Part shown: piece by piece, positions 16,630 to 25,713 of the stretch
Layout: each line of letters begins with the position of its first letter
Numbering within the stretch: position 1 is the first letter of the stretch
From: Verrucomicrobiales bacterium
GTDB taxonomy: Bacteria; Verrucomicrobiota; Verrucomicrobiia; Limisphaerales; UBA11320
Reading direction: 5' to 3'
Assembly (NCBI GenBank): GCA_016793885.1
Contig: JAEUHE010000241.1
Span: forward strand, 1 to 40,235
DNA length: 40,235 nt
Program-made: the position numbers and the translations under genes
Notes under the pieces: generated by a model
Told to the model about the DNA's origin: nothing
The model's database searches: none
The model's input: the letters and a program-made list of their open reading frames with translations, nothing else

Positions 16630-16862
16630 TCCCAGGCTTCGGGGAACGGTCGGAGCCAATGCCAAATGGCTAGAAATGCCGCTTCGTCAAAATGGGCGCG
16701 CGCCATGAGGCCTGTAAAAAGCTTGGCACAGTCCAAGCTAAGCCGAATCGATACATGCCCCTCCGGACTACAGTCGCCGATCGAAGATCGAGAATTCTGA
16801 TGGTCGAAGACGATTCTCTTCGCGGCGGGCTGGTAGTTGATGGGATACAGGAAGTGGGACAT
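16584..16862 (-). CDS. Possible small hypothetical protein
   Basis: A 92 aa open frame converging on and overlapping the end of the AlkB-like gene by 46 bp. It has no recognised domain; residues 60-85 are rich in aromatic residues (FLAIWHWLRPFPEAWDYRRP). No ribosome-binding site precedes the ATG. It could be a real small gene or a chance frame. Confidence 0.3.
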   Translation of the reverse strand: MSHFLYPINYQPAAKRIVFDHQNSRSSIGDCSPEGHVSIRLSLDCAKLFTGLMARAHFDEAAFLAIWHWLRPFPEAWDYRRPDEVDDPRMPT

Positions 16863-17199
16863 GGCGGCACTTGGGCTGCCGAGGGTGAACCGGGTTGGAC
16901 TGTATTCCGTGAGAATTCGGACGATCCAATGATTCCTGCTTACTCCTTACCCAGTCTTTCAGGGGCAGAACTCACCCGGCGCGTGCGGGCCAGGGGCCCT
17001 CGGTGCTCGTCATACGCATGTCAGGTACTCTGCCTGGGGTTAGCTGCGAATTGCACAGTTTCGCTACCCTTCAAAAACCATACCGGCTGGAGTGCCGCCA
17101 AGAGCTCCTACAAAAAAATGCTCTGACGCTACCATCGCTCAATTTCTGACTTCGAGTGACTTTTCGTAATCAACATCGCGTTCCTGATGTGGCACTGGC
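16863..17199. other. Stretch without a recognisable gene
   Basis: About 340 bp between a doubtful small gene and the hypothetical gene at 17200. A plus-strand frame through 16692-17126 shows no recognisable motif. No RNA gene or mobile element was seen. Confidence 0.3.
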
Positions 17200-17616
17200 A
17201 TGCAAAAGCTACCTCCGATTAACTGTGCTGAATTAATGGAAGCCGTTCCAATCTTGGAACTATTGGAGGCCGATAAGTATTCGTGCGAGTCCTTGGGCGA
17301 AGCCCTCAATCGGCAGCTCACCCTTAGTAGCACTGCGGGTTCGGACCTGCGTGGCCGAGAACCAAATCAGTGGTGGCTGGTAAAATCCGAACTCTTTGCC
17401 CTCATTTGCACCCGCGCTTATGCCCACTCCGAGCTGTCACATACCTTGCAGAACAATCAGAATCTCTCGACTTGCGAACTCCTCTCGCTTCTGAGCCATG
17501 AGATTGCAAATCGGGCTGAGGTGAATGTGGATAGTATCACACCGTTGGTAGCGACAGCGCTCTATCAGATCGGAAAGGAAGGTCCGGAGGCATGGTGTAG
17601 CTCCCAAACCCGATAA
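17200..17616 (+). CDS. Hypothetical protein
   Basis: A 138 aa protein that I do not recognise. It looks soluble and mostly helical, without a signal peptide or membrane segment. The composition is protein-like (for example ELMEAVPILELLEADKYSCESLGEALN, then WWLVKSELFALICTRAYAHSEL). It stands alone between the AlkB-like gene and the GloVer protein. It could be a small accessory gene of the defence island. Confidence 0.5.
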   Translation: MQKLPPINCAELMEAVPILELLEADKYSCESLGEALNRQLTLSSTAGSDLRGREPNQWWLVKSELFALICTRAYAHSELSHTLQNNQNLSTCELLSLLSHEIANRAEVNVDSITPLVATALYQIGKEGPEAWCSSQTR

Positions 17617-17856
17617 GCAGGATTGCTCCCTTGGAATTGAAAATTAAGCCGACCTGTACCCATTAAAGCAATGATCTCAGAATCTGATGACATGGGTAAT
17701 CAATGCGACGCAATTGTGAAGGCGATTATGCGCGCGGGAGTGCCAACTACCGACCAAATCGTCAGGAATCGAAGGCAAACATCCCAAAGGGCAAGGGAGT
17801 GTTTAGCAGTGTCCGCTGGTTTCCGAGGAAACGTGAATTCCCTACTCGTTCCACCG

Positions 17857-19203
17857 TCAGGGCTGGTGCAACCGGTGGAAGATGCCACCCGATGACGACG
17901 GAACGGGAAGCGTGATTAGCAAATTGGTGCCATTATCGAGAGGCACTGCGGATACACGGTTCCACAAGGATGAAATGAGCCCAGAGCTTTGTTCCAACTG
18001 AAAATCCTGCGCGTAGCGTGGCCAGGTGACGGTGAGCTCGGTTCCGACGACGAAGCTCGCAAGTCGAGGACTCACATCGAGGCTGAACAGAGTCCCGGTA
18101 TTGTTCTCGGTGTTGAACGCGTTCCCATAGACCATCGAACCTGCCCAGAGCCAGTCCACGACCCGGTTGCTCGTATTCGAGATAAATGCTTTCACCACCC
18201 GGTAACCGGTGCCGTTCGTCGGCACCTGCACTATTCCCCCTGAGGAATCAGAGCCATACCATGCAGCTAAAAGCTGCGATCCAGTCCAGGTGAGGACCCC
18301 GGAAAAGGTGAATTCAGACGGCAGTTGGCTGATGATCTGGAAGCCCGATCCGTCAGTGTTGATTTTGTAAACGCTAGACTTGGAGAGGTGGTAATCGTAG
18401 CCCACTCCGTAAAGCGAATTGCCGACCAAAGTTAGACCGTTCACGGCTTCGTTAAAAACCGAGAACAGATTCGTGAAGGTGTAAAGGACTGAGAAGCCGG
18501 ACCCATCGAGGCCGAGTTTGAACAACATTCCCCCATTGGGCTGGCCATAACCGCCAAAGGACGTGGTGCCAAACAACCTGTTCCCAATAATGGTCAATTC
18601 CGTCTGGGGTTGCGAGCCCTCGGTGGCAGGCTTGAACGAGTGAATATTCTGATAGCCGTTTCCATTCGTACTGATCCTAAATATCGTTCCACTGTCAGAC
18701 GCGCCGCCGCCGGAGGTTGTGCCGTAGAGCATGCCTTCGGCGAGAACCATGCCGAATCTCGGTTGGTATCCGTCCCGAACCCTCCCATTCAGGCGTCGCA
18801 GCACGGAGAAATTGCTCCCACTGGTGTCGATCCGATAGAGAATGCCATCACCCCCGCGAAAATTGCTGAGATTGGTGCCACCACGCGTTGTTACCCCGTA
18901 TATCGTGCCGCCGGAAACTACGACCCGCCCGACCGGCACTTCTCCTTCGCTACCGCCCGAGAAGGAGTGAACCACGGAGAAGTCGCTCCCGTTGGTGCTC
19001 ATCTTGTAAATCGTTTCGCCGACGCCGTAGAGCGTGCCCTCGCTGAACGTCAATCCGCTCTCGATTCCGACTCCGTTGCCGCTCAGAAATCTCCGCAATG
19101 TCGCATAGGACTGGGCAGAAACCGAAACTGGAGCAAGGCTGCTGAGAAGGATCGTAAAAGACACGGCGCAGTTAAACCAAAGGTGGGAAATGGTTGTTCG
19201 CAT
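17857..19203 (-). CDS. Secreted GloVer-repeat protein
   Basis: A 448 aa exported protein made of GloVer (Gloeo_Verruco) tandem repeats, found mainly in Verrucomicrobia and relatives. The signal peptide is about residues 1-30 (SVSA|Q). Repeats of the pattern STNGSxFSVLxSF...GxxLYGTT recur from about 45 to 345 (for example around 70, 125, 180, 235 and 290). Each is expected to form a beta-propeller-like blade. The C-terminal 75 residues (LTVTWPRYAQDFQLEQSSGL...FHRLHQP) match the terminal module of the two other large secreted proteins here. Function is unknown. Confidence 0.85.
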   Translation of the reverse strand: MRTTISHLWFNCAVSFTILLSSLAPVSVSAQSYATLRRFLSGNGVGIESGLTFSEGTLYGVGETIYKMSTNGSDFSVVHSFSGGSEGEVPVGRVVVSGGTIYGVTTRGGTNLSNFRGGDGILYRIDTSGSNFSVLRRLNGRVRDGYQPRFGMVLAEGMLYGTTSGGGASDSGTIFRISTNGNGYQNIHSFKPATEGSQPQTELTIIGNRLFGTTSFGGYGQPNGGMLFKLGLDGSGFSVLYTFTNLFSVFNEAVNGLTLVGNSLYGVGYDYHLSKSSVYKINTDGSGFQIISQLPSEFTFSGVLTWTGSQLLAAWYGSDSSGGIVQVPTNGTGYRVVKAFISNTSNRVVDWLWAGSMVYGNAFNTENNTGTLFSLDVSPRLASFVVGTELTVTWPRYAQDFQLEQSSGLISSLWNRVSAVPLDNGTNLLITLPVPSSSGGIFHRLHQP

Positions 19204-19205
19204 TT

Positions 19206-19703
19206 TTAGGAGATATAGGGAGCCGGAGGAACTCGAGGATCACACATGGAAGGGCGGCTTCTCGACCAGTGCAGGCGTACCGAACGAAGGCTGGCCTTCA
19301 CAGCTTGTTGAACGACATTGCTCGGAACGCCCCGGGCGATCGAACAGCTCGTGTCACTCCAGACCATCGAGGCAACGGCGGTGCTGCCCTGTTGCAGGTT
19401 CGCGTGGGGCTCTCTGTTGGCCCACAGGAGCGAAATCGTGGCGGCGCCCCGCGCGATGTTCTGCAGCGCAGAGGGCTCCTCGAACCCATACGGCAAATCT
19501 GGGTGCATCGCCCGTATGTCGGCCCACGTCCCACCGATGATGATCCACTTGTAGACCATTTCTGCAACCGACCAAGGGTGCCAGCCGCACTTGCGGGGCG
19601 TAGTGTGGGTGAAGCTGATCATGGCCGGGTTAACGCCAGGAGTGAAACCGGGCCTTTCGCGACGGACATAGGGCGAGGAAAAAGAACAGACTAAAAACGT
19701 CAT
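19206..19703 (-). CDS. Possible hypothetical protein
   Basis: A 165 aa frame ending just upstream of the GloVer gene. Codon third positions are mostly G or C, as expected for a real gene, but several overlapping frames are also open here. No family is recognised. It reads WHPWSVAEMVYKWIIIGGTW and NIARGAATISLLWANREP. It may be a decayed or genuine orphan gene. Confidence 0.3.
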   Translation of the reverse strand: MTFLVCSFSSPYVRRERPGFTPGVNPAMISFTHTTPRKCGWHPWSVAEMVYKWIIIGGTWADIRAMHPDLPYGFEEPSALQNIARGAATISLLWANREPHANLQQGSTAVASMVWSDTSCSIARGVPSNVVQQAVKASLRSVRLHWSRSRPSMCDPRVPPAPYIS

Positions 19704-19922
19704 ACTTTAATCTGATGAGAATCGGGAACTGCGCCGGCACCGAGCTGGTGATCCGGCTCATAAGGCAGGAGTGTTAACATATTCGGGCAAAAACCCAGAA
19801 TGTCAATTGATTCAACCGGTAGATTGCTTGCGGTCGCGCTCGCCGGGCATCGTCGGTTAATAGCCTAGGACCACGACGAGACCAAGAACTGCGGTGCAGA
19901 TTGGCCTCCGACCGCTGGCAAT

Positions 19923-20394
19923 TTGAAAGAACTGATCTTGAAGATGGCACGGGAGAATCGTTCGCCGGACTTACACCCCGCATCGAGGAAGCTTTGACCA
20001 ACTCGAGACTTGAAGTTGGACGCGAGACGATTGCCAGAAGCCTCCGAGAGGCCGGCTTGCACCCAGCGCCAGTAGGCCCGAACGGAATGACGTGGAAGGA
20101 GTTCTTAAGAAGTTATTGAGATGTCATAGCCGCGACCGACTTCTTCACGGCCGAGCTGTGGACGCCGACGGGGTTGGTTCGTAATCACGTCCTTGCGATA
20201 AGCGGTTTCTCCGTTCGTTGAACATTATCATCAGGAACGAAACCACCAGGGGATCGACGACCAAATCATCCGGCCTGAGTTTGCGGAGTTTCCACAGACC
20301 CGCACTGTTCGTTCACGTCGGCGACTCGGCGGACGACTGCGTTATTATTACCGAGATGCCGCGTGAAAATCGCCTCGTTAGAAGCTGTGGACAC
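19923..20394 (+). pseudogene. Decayed integrase-core transposase (IS481/IS3-like)
   Basis: Fragments in order: LILKMARENRS, then after a frameshift RIEEALTNSRLEVGRETIARSL, EAGLHPAPVGPNGMTWKEFLRSY, a TGA stop where a Trp is expected, DVIAATDFFTAELWTPTGLV (start of the rve core). A deletion of most of the core follows near 20185-20200, then FVEHYHQERNHQGIDDQIIRPEF and LRYYYRDAA before a stop at 20364-20366. The 3' part is close in sequence to the remnant at 2871-3047. TGTGGACAC (20386-20394) may be the right tip of the element. Confidence 0.8.
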
Positions 20395-20701
20395 TACGGG
20401 GAACTACCGCTCGATGGACATCGTCACACTACGGCTCGCCCCTGACGGCGCGGCCGGCGAGCTGCGGCGCATCACCGATGATCCCGGTCATGACAGTCAC
20501 GTACAATACTCCCCGGATGGTGATTGGCTGGTATTTACGTCCGAATGCGCTGGCCAAGGCGATGAGTGGCCCCTCATTCCAAACGGCCCCCAGAGCTACG
20601 GTGAGATCTACGCATTGCGCCTCGCAGACCAATTTACTATTCGCTGAACTCACAACAAATGGGAAGAAGGGCCATCTTGTTGGGTTGGGCCGCCCGAGTG
20701 A
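20395..20701 (+). pseudogene. C-terminal remnant of a TolB-like (PD40 beta-propeller) protein
   Basis: The frame reads NYRSMDIVTLRLAPDG, RRITDDPGHDSHVQYSPDGDWLVFTS and GPQSYGEIYALR. An in-frame TGA at 20645-20647 precedes THNKWEEGPSCWVG, which normally continues such proteins. The SPDGxWLVFTS block is the TolB/WD40-like PD40 repeat. The 5' part is missing and the transposase remnant directly abuts it, so the gene was probably split by that element. Confidence 0.7.
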
Positions 20702-20925
20702 TTCATTGGAGCCGGGCCTGACGGAATTTGGCGCAGGCAAGAAACCGCGGCGCTCGGCCAGCCAAAAGAGTCGCCGAACTCGGCCCTCTCGCAAGAAAGC
20801 CCCACGGCCTGCCTGCTGATTCCTCAAATCCCTCGGCTTCGAAACCCCGGGTCAGCCCAATGCAGTTGGCTGGACGTTTCCAGTAGATCTGCAAACCGCC
20901 TTTTGGAATCGGGTCAGTCGTCTCT

Positions 20926-23900
20926 TTAGCGCTGTCGAAGCCTCAGTCGAAAGAACTTCATGCCTGAAGACAGATCAATGCCCACATACTGAAGATCATT
21001 CGCTACGATCGCTTCCGTCGTGATCACTGCCCATCCCGCGCTCAGATCTGAGCTGCCCTCAAGCGCATAAAGATCTTCGTAGGAATTTGGCCAAGCTAGG
21101 TAAATCTGACCGTCGACCAAAAACATCCGTAGCTCGGGTTGCGGTTGCGAAAGAACGACAATGTTCACAGAGGTGTTCGCGCTCAACCCGGCGTCGTTGG
21201 TCGCGGTCAGGGAAAGCGTGTGGTAGCCCTGGGTTAATCTGGTGGCAGGAAAATGAAGAACAGTCCCTTCTCCAAGCGGTCCATCCAAACTGGAAACCCA
21301 ATGAATGTGGGTTGCCTTCGATGAGCCACCATTGCTGTCGTACGCTTCTGCCTCCAGAAAGACTTGTTCGTCGCTCTCAAAAATGGCGCCCTCTAGCGGA
21401 CTACTCACGCTCAGTTCCGGGGGATGCGGCTTGATCGTAAATGGAGTGGCGGTTTGCGCGATCCCCGTATTGAAACCGTCACTCACCAAAACACGCATCA
21501 ATCCTTTGGTCGTTGCGGTGAGGGTTTTGCTATCGACCTGGAGGCTGTCTGCTTCCGAATCCGTGTTCAGCGCCTGCCAAGTTGACCCGTTGTCGGCACT
21601 GTATTGAATGGTGTAGGTCAAGGCATCGCCATCCGGGTCGTTTCCGATCCATCGAATGCTCACAGGGCTTTGGTTAAACGATTCGCCTCCCTTGGGCGAG
21701 GTCAATACTACCGTGGGAGAGTGCGCACTTGAGGTTCCTGTGGCCATGAGATGGTTGCCATGCCAGAGCTCGACGGAGCGGAGTGCGACGCTGTGAGGGA
21801 TCGGAATAATGAAATGCGCTCTCTGAGACGGATCATCAAACTCCGTAATGCTTTTTGGCAGGGAGAAGTTCACAGTCTGAAGAACTTTGTGCGCACTGTC
21901 GAATGCCAGCAGAGTAAACGAAGTGCCAGGCAAAGGACCTGGCAGTGGGACTTGTGGACGGACGGTGACGAACGGGAGAAATTCCGCAGTATCCGTACTG
22001 AAATCGACAGTGCCTCGTACCAGCAAAATCGGTCCTTCAACTACCCCCAGCGCGCTGGGTTGAATCGTCACAGGGCCGAAGGTGGAATGAACCGCGCTCA
22101 GCAGGTTCGTGTAGGTGAACGATGAAGGCCAGAAATCAAGAGGAGCAACGCTGCAGTACCCCATGAAGTCAAAGTATTTTGTTGGGTCCAATACTGGGTT
22201 GATCGCAGGGGCTTGTTTGAGCGCCAGCGTGTCCAGGCCGTAAATCAGCGCGTTGTCTCCTTGAGCAAGAGGCCCCAGTGCTGGGACTTGGGCGCCATTC
22301 AAAGTCTCAAACAAAGGATAAACGAAATTCAGATCTCCCGCTTCCCCGCATCGACCTCGTGCGTAGGTTCCTGTGGTGTCGCTCACGGTGCCAAAAAGCG
22401 ATTGGCTCACGTCATGGTTACGCCCCAGGCAATGACCAATTTCGTGAGTATGCGTGTGACGTCCTATGGTAAATGGATTTGGCGGAAGGCAGCCTGAGGC
22501 AATGAAGCCCGGAATGCTTTCGGCTTCTCCCAAGATTCGATTTTGCAGCATCGCACCGTAGTACACTCGATTGCCGAGAGGTCGAGCCGTGTTGGTATCC
22601 GCGCTCGCGTCGAGGGTTCGCAATAACGCGAGCCTAGTGTTGACGTCGCCGGTCGAGGGGCGCCCTCGGGTTGGCCAGTCCAGTGCGCCGAGGGTCCAGT
22701 CCACCTCTGCCACGGGGTAGCAAGAGCGCAGTCGATGCGCTAGGTCTTTGAGCGTGGCCGTATTGACGGACTGAACGTTGCCCGAGGTGTTCGTCCAATT
22801 GACGGTGAAAAACTTCACCCGAGGCGTTTGAGGGTTGATGAAGTTTACGGTGACTGCGGAATCGGAAGGGACGACGTTGACTGGTATGAGGAGTCCGCCG
22901 TCGTTGGTCCAAACCAACTGGAGCCGGACGGTCCCGACGGACCATTCAGGGGGCAAACGAAAATTGAGGGTATTGGTCATCTGCCTACGAATGGGAGGGC
23001 TGGCCGCATTCGTTACATTGACTACAGTGAGCGAGCCTCCTCGGTTGATGGGAGTCAAAGGTGAGCCTGGCAATGGACCGCTTGAGCTACTCCCGTACAG
23101 TTTCGCTCCCGATACTGTTGCGGGACCTGCGTTGGTCCTGGGCAGTTGCAGATGGGCGCGCATGTACGTTTCCTTCCCTGTGATGAGTGGGATGGTTTGA
23201 TTCCAATCTTGAATCACCTGTGTCACTTCTAAAGCCGCGACTTCCACGATCGGAGAGCTGAGCGTGTAGATGCCGGTGATGTGACTCGGAAGAGCGACCA
23301 TAAACCGGCCATCTGCAGAAGCTGCGACACCCAACCATCCCACCGGATGCCCACCCAAGGTCGGAGCGTTGTTGATCGAAAGCCATATCAACCCACCATC
23401 GGTTGAAGTGTACAGTTGCCCTTGGAATGCTGATCCGCCGGCAACGAGTCGCTTCCCGTCCGCGGAAGAAGCCACGGTATTCCACTCCTCCTGCGGGGCG
23501 GCCGATTGCAGTATCCAGGAAACTCCTCCATCGGTGCTCGTGTAGAGTTGGCTGGGGAATGCGGCAATAGCCACCAATCTCAGCCCATCTGCCGAGGAGG
23601 CGATGCCTGTAAATCCTCCTGCAGCGACATTGCATTTAGTCCAGCTTGTTCCAGAATCACTCGAGGTATAAATGCGAAAGCTCTGTTCGCCGATGTCCTC
23701 CGTTCCGATGGCCGCCAATCGCTTGCCATCGGCGGACGAAGTGACCGCCTTCCAATAATTCTTCGCTACAGGATCAGCGGGCGCATGCCAGCTGGCACCG
23801 GAATCGTGTGAAAGGTAGATTCCCGAAGGATAGGGTCCGCTGCTTTCCGGGTATTTGACGGCAACCAGGTGGGTTCCGTTCGCGGAACTTGCCAAGGCAG

Positions 23901-24474
23901 CCGTGAATGGAGCCGATCGTTTCCAAGTCCCTCCTGAATCAGCGGAAATAAAAATCCCTCCGGAGCCATTATTTGCATCGCCCCCGCTGGCTACCAATTT
24001 GGCTCCATCCGCAGAACTGGCTACTGAAGTCCAATAGAGAAGTGGAGCGCTGGTCACCCTCCAAGTTTGAGCGGAGTTGGTGGATACGCAGATCGGGCCG
24101 CCACTCAAATTGCCCCCCGTTACCGCGACTAGTTTCGTCCCATCTGCAGAGATGGCCACCGCTGTAAAACGCCAGGCACTTCCATCAGGATCCGACACCT
24201 GATCTTCTTCGGCTGGCACTTCATGCAAGGTCCAATCCGCAGCCGCTGTATCGCCTACGCACATCGCGCGCGCTAGGAGCCCAAGAACTATGCCGAGGAG
24301 AGGGTGTCTTCTCGTGGGCTTTCTCGGTGGAGATGTCCGGAGTCCTGACACGGAAGGTCGAAACTCCAAGCTCTTCTTTGGAGTCCTCCAACCTCCCGTT
24401 GCGTTTACACCCCAAAAAAGGGTGGAAGATACAGACCGCACGAACCCCTCAACGACAGATTCTGACTTGAACAT
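20926..24474 (-). CDS. Secreted BNR-repeat metallopeptidase with C-terminal Ig-like domains
   Basis: About 1180 aa. Residue numbers below count from a longer TTG frame at 24546. BNR/sialidase-like repeats (SADGKRLVA..., YTSTDGGVSW) cover about 105-430. A metzincin-like zinc site HEIGHCLGRNHD is at 701-712, with E702 as the catalytic base. Ig/cadherin-like domains follow (about 930-1130), then a terminal module ending MKFFRLRLRQR. A signal-type segment RRHPLLGIVLGLLARAMCVG...AAA is at 79-103. I chose ATG 24474 (AGAGG upstream); GTG 24351 would give a neater signal peptide. Probably an exported protease acting on extracellular protein. Confidence 0.8.
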   Translation of the reverse strand: MFKSESVVEGFVRSVSSTLFWGVNATGGWRTPKKSLEFRPSVSGLRTSPPRKPTRRHPLLGIVLGLLARAMCVGDTAAADWTLHEVPAEEDQVSDPDGSAWRFTAVAISADGTKLVAVTGGNLSGGPICVSTNSAQTWRVTSAPLLYWTSVASSADGAKLVASGGDANNGSGGIFISADSGGTWKRSAPFTAALASSANGTHLVAVKYPESSGPYPSGIYLSHDSGASWHAPADPVAKNYWKAVTSSADGKRLAAIGTEDIGEQSFRIYTSSDSGTSWTKCNVAAGGFTGIASSADGLRLVAIAAFPSQLYTSTDGGVSWILQSAAPQEEWNTVASSADGKRLVAGGSAFQGQLYTSTDGGLIWLSINNAPTLGGHPVGWLGVAASADGRFMVALPSHITGIYTLSSPIVEVAALEVTQVIQDWNQTIPLITGKETYMRAHLQLPRTNAGPATVSGAKLYGSSSSGPLPGSPLTPINRGGSLTVVNVTNAASPPIRRQMTNTLNFRLPPEWSVGTVRLQLVWTNDGGLLIPVNVVPSDSAVTVNFINPQTPRVKFFTVNWTNTSGNVQSVNTATLKDLAHRLRSCYPVAEVDWTLGALDWPTRGRPSTGDVNTRLALLRTLDASADTNTARPLGNRVYYGAMLQNRILGEAESIPGFIASGCLPPNPFTIGRHTHTHEIGHCLGRNHDVSQSLFGTVSDTTGTYARGRCGEAGDLNFVYPLFETLNGAQVPALGPLAQGDNALIYGLDTLALKQAPAINPVLDPTKYFDFMGYCSVAPLDFWPSSFTYTNLLSAVHSTFGPVTIQPSALGVVEGPILLVRGTVDFSTDTAEFLPFVTVRPQVPLPGPLPGTSFTLLAFDSAHKVLQTVNFSLPKSITEFDDPSQRAHFIIPIPHSVALRSVELWHGNHLMATGTSSAHSPTVVLTSPKGGESFNQSPVSIRWIGNDPDGDALTYTIQYSADNGSTWQALNTDSEADSLQVDSKTLTATTKGLMRVLVSDGFNTGIAQTATPFTIKPHPPELSVSSPLEGAIFESDEQVFLEAEAYDSNGGSSKATHIHWVSSLDGPLGEGTVLHFPATRLTQGYHTLSLTATNDAGLSANTSVNIVVLSQPQPELRMFLVDGQIYLAWPNSYEDLYALEGSSDLSAGWAVITTEAIVANDLQYVGIDLSSGMKFFRLRLRQR

Positions 24475-24618
24475 AACGCCTCTGAAACTTGACCGAATGA
24501 TTCCAGTACGAGCATGGACTATCCTGGATTTCTCGCTGCAATGCAATCCTCGCTTTTAGCGGCGATGGATCCGGGGCGTACCCGGGAGCAGTTGTCGAAG
24601 GAAGGGGGAAATCCTCCC

Positions 24619-24657
24619 GTATTGTCCGAAAACTCGAACGAACCGAATCGGGAGGGG
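24619..24657 (-). promoter_or_regulatory. Conserved upstream element, copy A
   Basis: On the minus strand it reads GATTCGGTTCGTTCGA followed by GTTTTCGGACAATACGGGAGGA. A close copy lies at 25631-25671. Both are on the same strand, 100-190 bp upstream of a minus-strand gene for an exported protein. It may be a promoter/operator or a dispersed repeat. Confidence 0.5.
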
Positions 24658-24706
24658 TCATTAGTCATTGCAAACACCTGCGTCCCACCGCTGGCGCGCG
24701 GGTTTG

Positions 24707-24769
24707 AAAATCGGGCGGAGGCGGGCGGCGGATGGTTTCGTGAAAACCCACCCGACCTCCCGCCTCCGC
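24707..24769 (-). terminator. Possible rho-independent terminator of the 217 aa secreted-protein gene
   Basis: Perfect 11 bp stem GCGGAGGCGGG (24715-24725) with CCCGCCTCCGC (24759-24769). Reading the minus strand, TTTT follows at 24707-24710. The loop is long (33 bp) and contains a further small stem. It lies 67 bp after the stop at 24836. Confidence 0.5.
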
Positions 24770-24835
24770 GTGCATCATCCCGTCCGCAGGGCCGCGTTCA
24801 CTCGCTGTCTGCTCCCGGCCCATCGCCCACTCGCG

Positions 24836-25489
24836 TTACTTGCGTACCACCACGTTGATGATGGTATCCCCCGCTCCACCCCATTTGCGGATCTCGACTG
24901 CGCCATACTTGGGCAGTGCACGGTCCGTCTTGAAGAGGTAAATGTCCCCCTGTTCATAGGGCGGCGTCTCAGTGACAGCCGGTCCGAAAAATCCCCACTC
25001 GAACCCGAAGGCGAATGCACCGGGGTTGTCCACGGTTGCATCCGTAAGCATGCCGGGAGTCCAGGTGGACAACCGAAACAGGGTGTCGCGGAGATGATCC
25101 TCATAGTCCAGGAACGGGGATTCCGACGTGGCGCGCAGGTATCCCCACAGAAGCATGTCCGCGTTCGCGGTCGCAGCTGGTCCGGTGTTGTTGAGGAAGG
25201 CCGTGCTGTTGACGGCCCCGGTGATGGTACTGAAGACTTCCCGCAGGTGGTGGTTGTTGTCCGTCTCAATGGTCCCGCCCGACCAGCGTATACTCCAGCG
25301 GGTGGTCTGTGCATAGTCGGTCCTCGAAACCGTCACCGTGGGAGTTGGCGGGAGGGGGGGCGGCTGGATGACGATGCCCCCGACTCTCTGCGCATGAACA
25401 TGGACAACCCCCAGCAGCAGCAGGACGGCCAGGATGTTCTGCCGGATGCTGCGACCCAGCGCGACGTGATTAAGAATGGATGTGTTCAT
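24836..25489 (-). CDS. Small exported protein of unknown function
   Basis: A 217 aa protein with a clear signal peptide (about 1-33; ILAVLLLLGVVHVHA|Q), then a proline-rich linker (PPPLPPTPT, about 43-51). The mature part includes NNHHLREVFSTITGAVNSTAF, a tryptophan-rich centre and a C-terminal domain GDIYLFKTDRALPKYGAVEIRKWGGAG. GGAG lies 7 nt before the ATG, a clear Shine-Dalgarno. No family is recognised. It sits between the metallopeptidase and the esterase and shares the upstream element with the metallopeptidase. Confidence 0.75.
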   Translation of the reverse strand: MNTSILNHVALGRSIRQNILAVLLLLGVVHVHAQRVGGIVIQPPPLPPTPTVTVSRTDYAQTTRWSIRWSGGTIETDNNHHLREVFSTITGAVNSTAFLNNTGPAATANADMLLWGYLRATSESPFLDYEDHLRDTLFRLSTWTPGMLTDATVDNPGAFAFGFEWGFFGPAVTETPPYEQGDIYLFKTDRALPKYGAVEIRKWGGAGDTIINVVVRK

Positions 25490-25630
25490 ATCGATCTCCG
25501 TGATTTGTGTCTGATGCGTGCCGGCCGGATCCAGTCTGTGGAACAGTTGCTAGACTGCTTACAGCCTCACACCTTATTCATTAAGCACCGAGAGCGGCGT
25601 GTGACATGAAAAGCGTCAAGTGCTTGAGGA

Positions 25631-25671
25631 GACGTCCTCGTAATGTTCGAAAGTTCGAACGAACCGAATCA
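25631..25671 (-). promoter_or_regulatory. Conserved upstream element, copy B
   Basis: On the minus strand it reads GATTCGGTTCGTTCGA followed by ACTTTCGAACATTACGAGGACG. It is about 145 bp upstream of the ATG at 25489 and matches copy A over about 37 bp with few differences. Confidence 0.5.
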
Positions 25672-25713
25672 GTTGAAATGAAGGTATTGTGAGAGGTGTG
25701 GAGACACTTCGGC

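Noticed and set aside
16692..17126. 144-codon plus-strand frame
   Set aside because: No start signal or recognisable motif, and its composition is unlike the neighbouring real genes.
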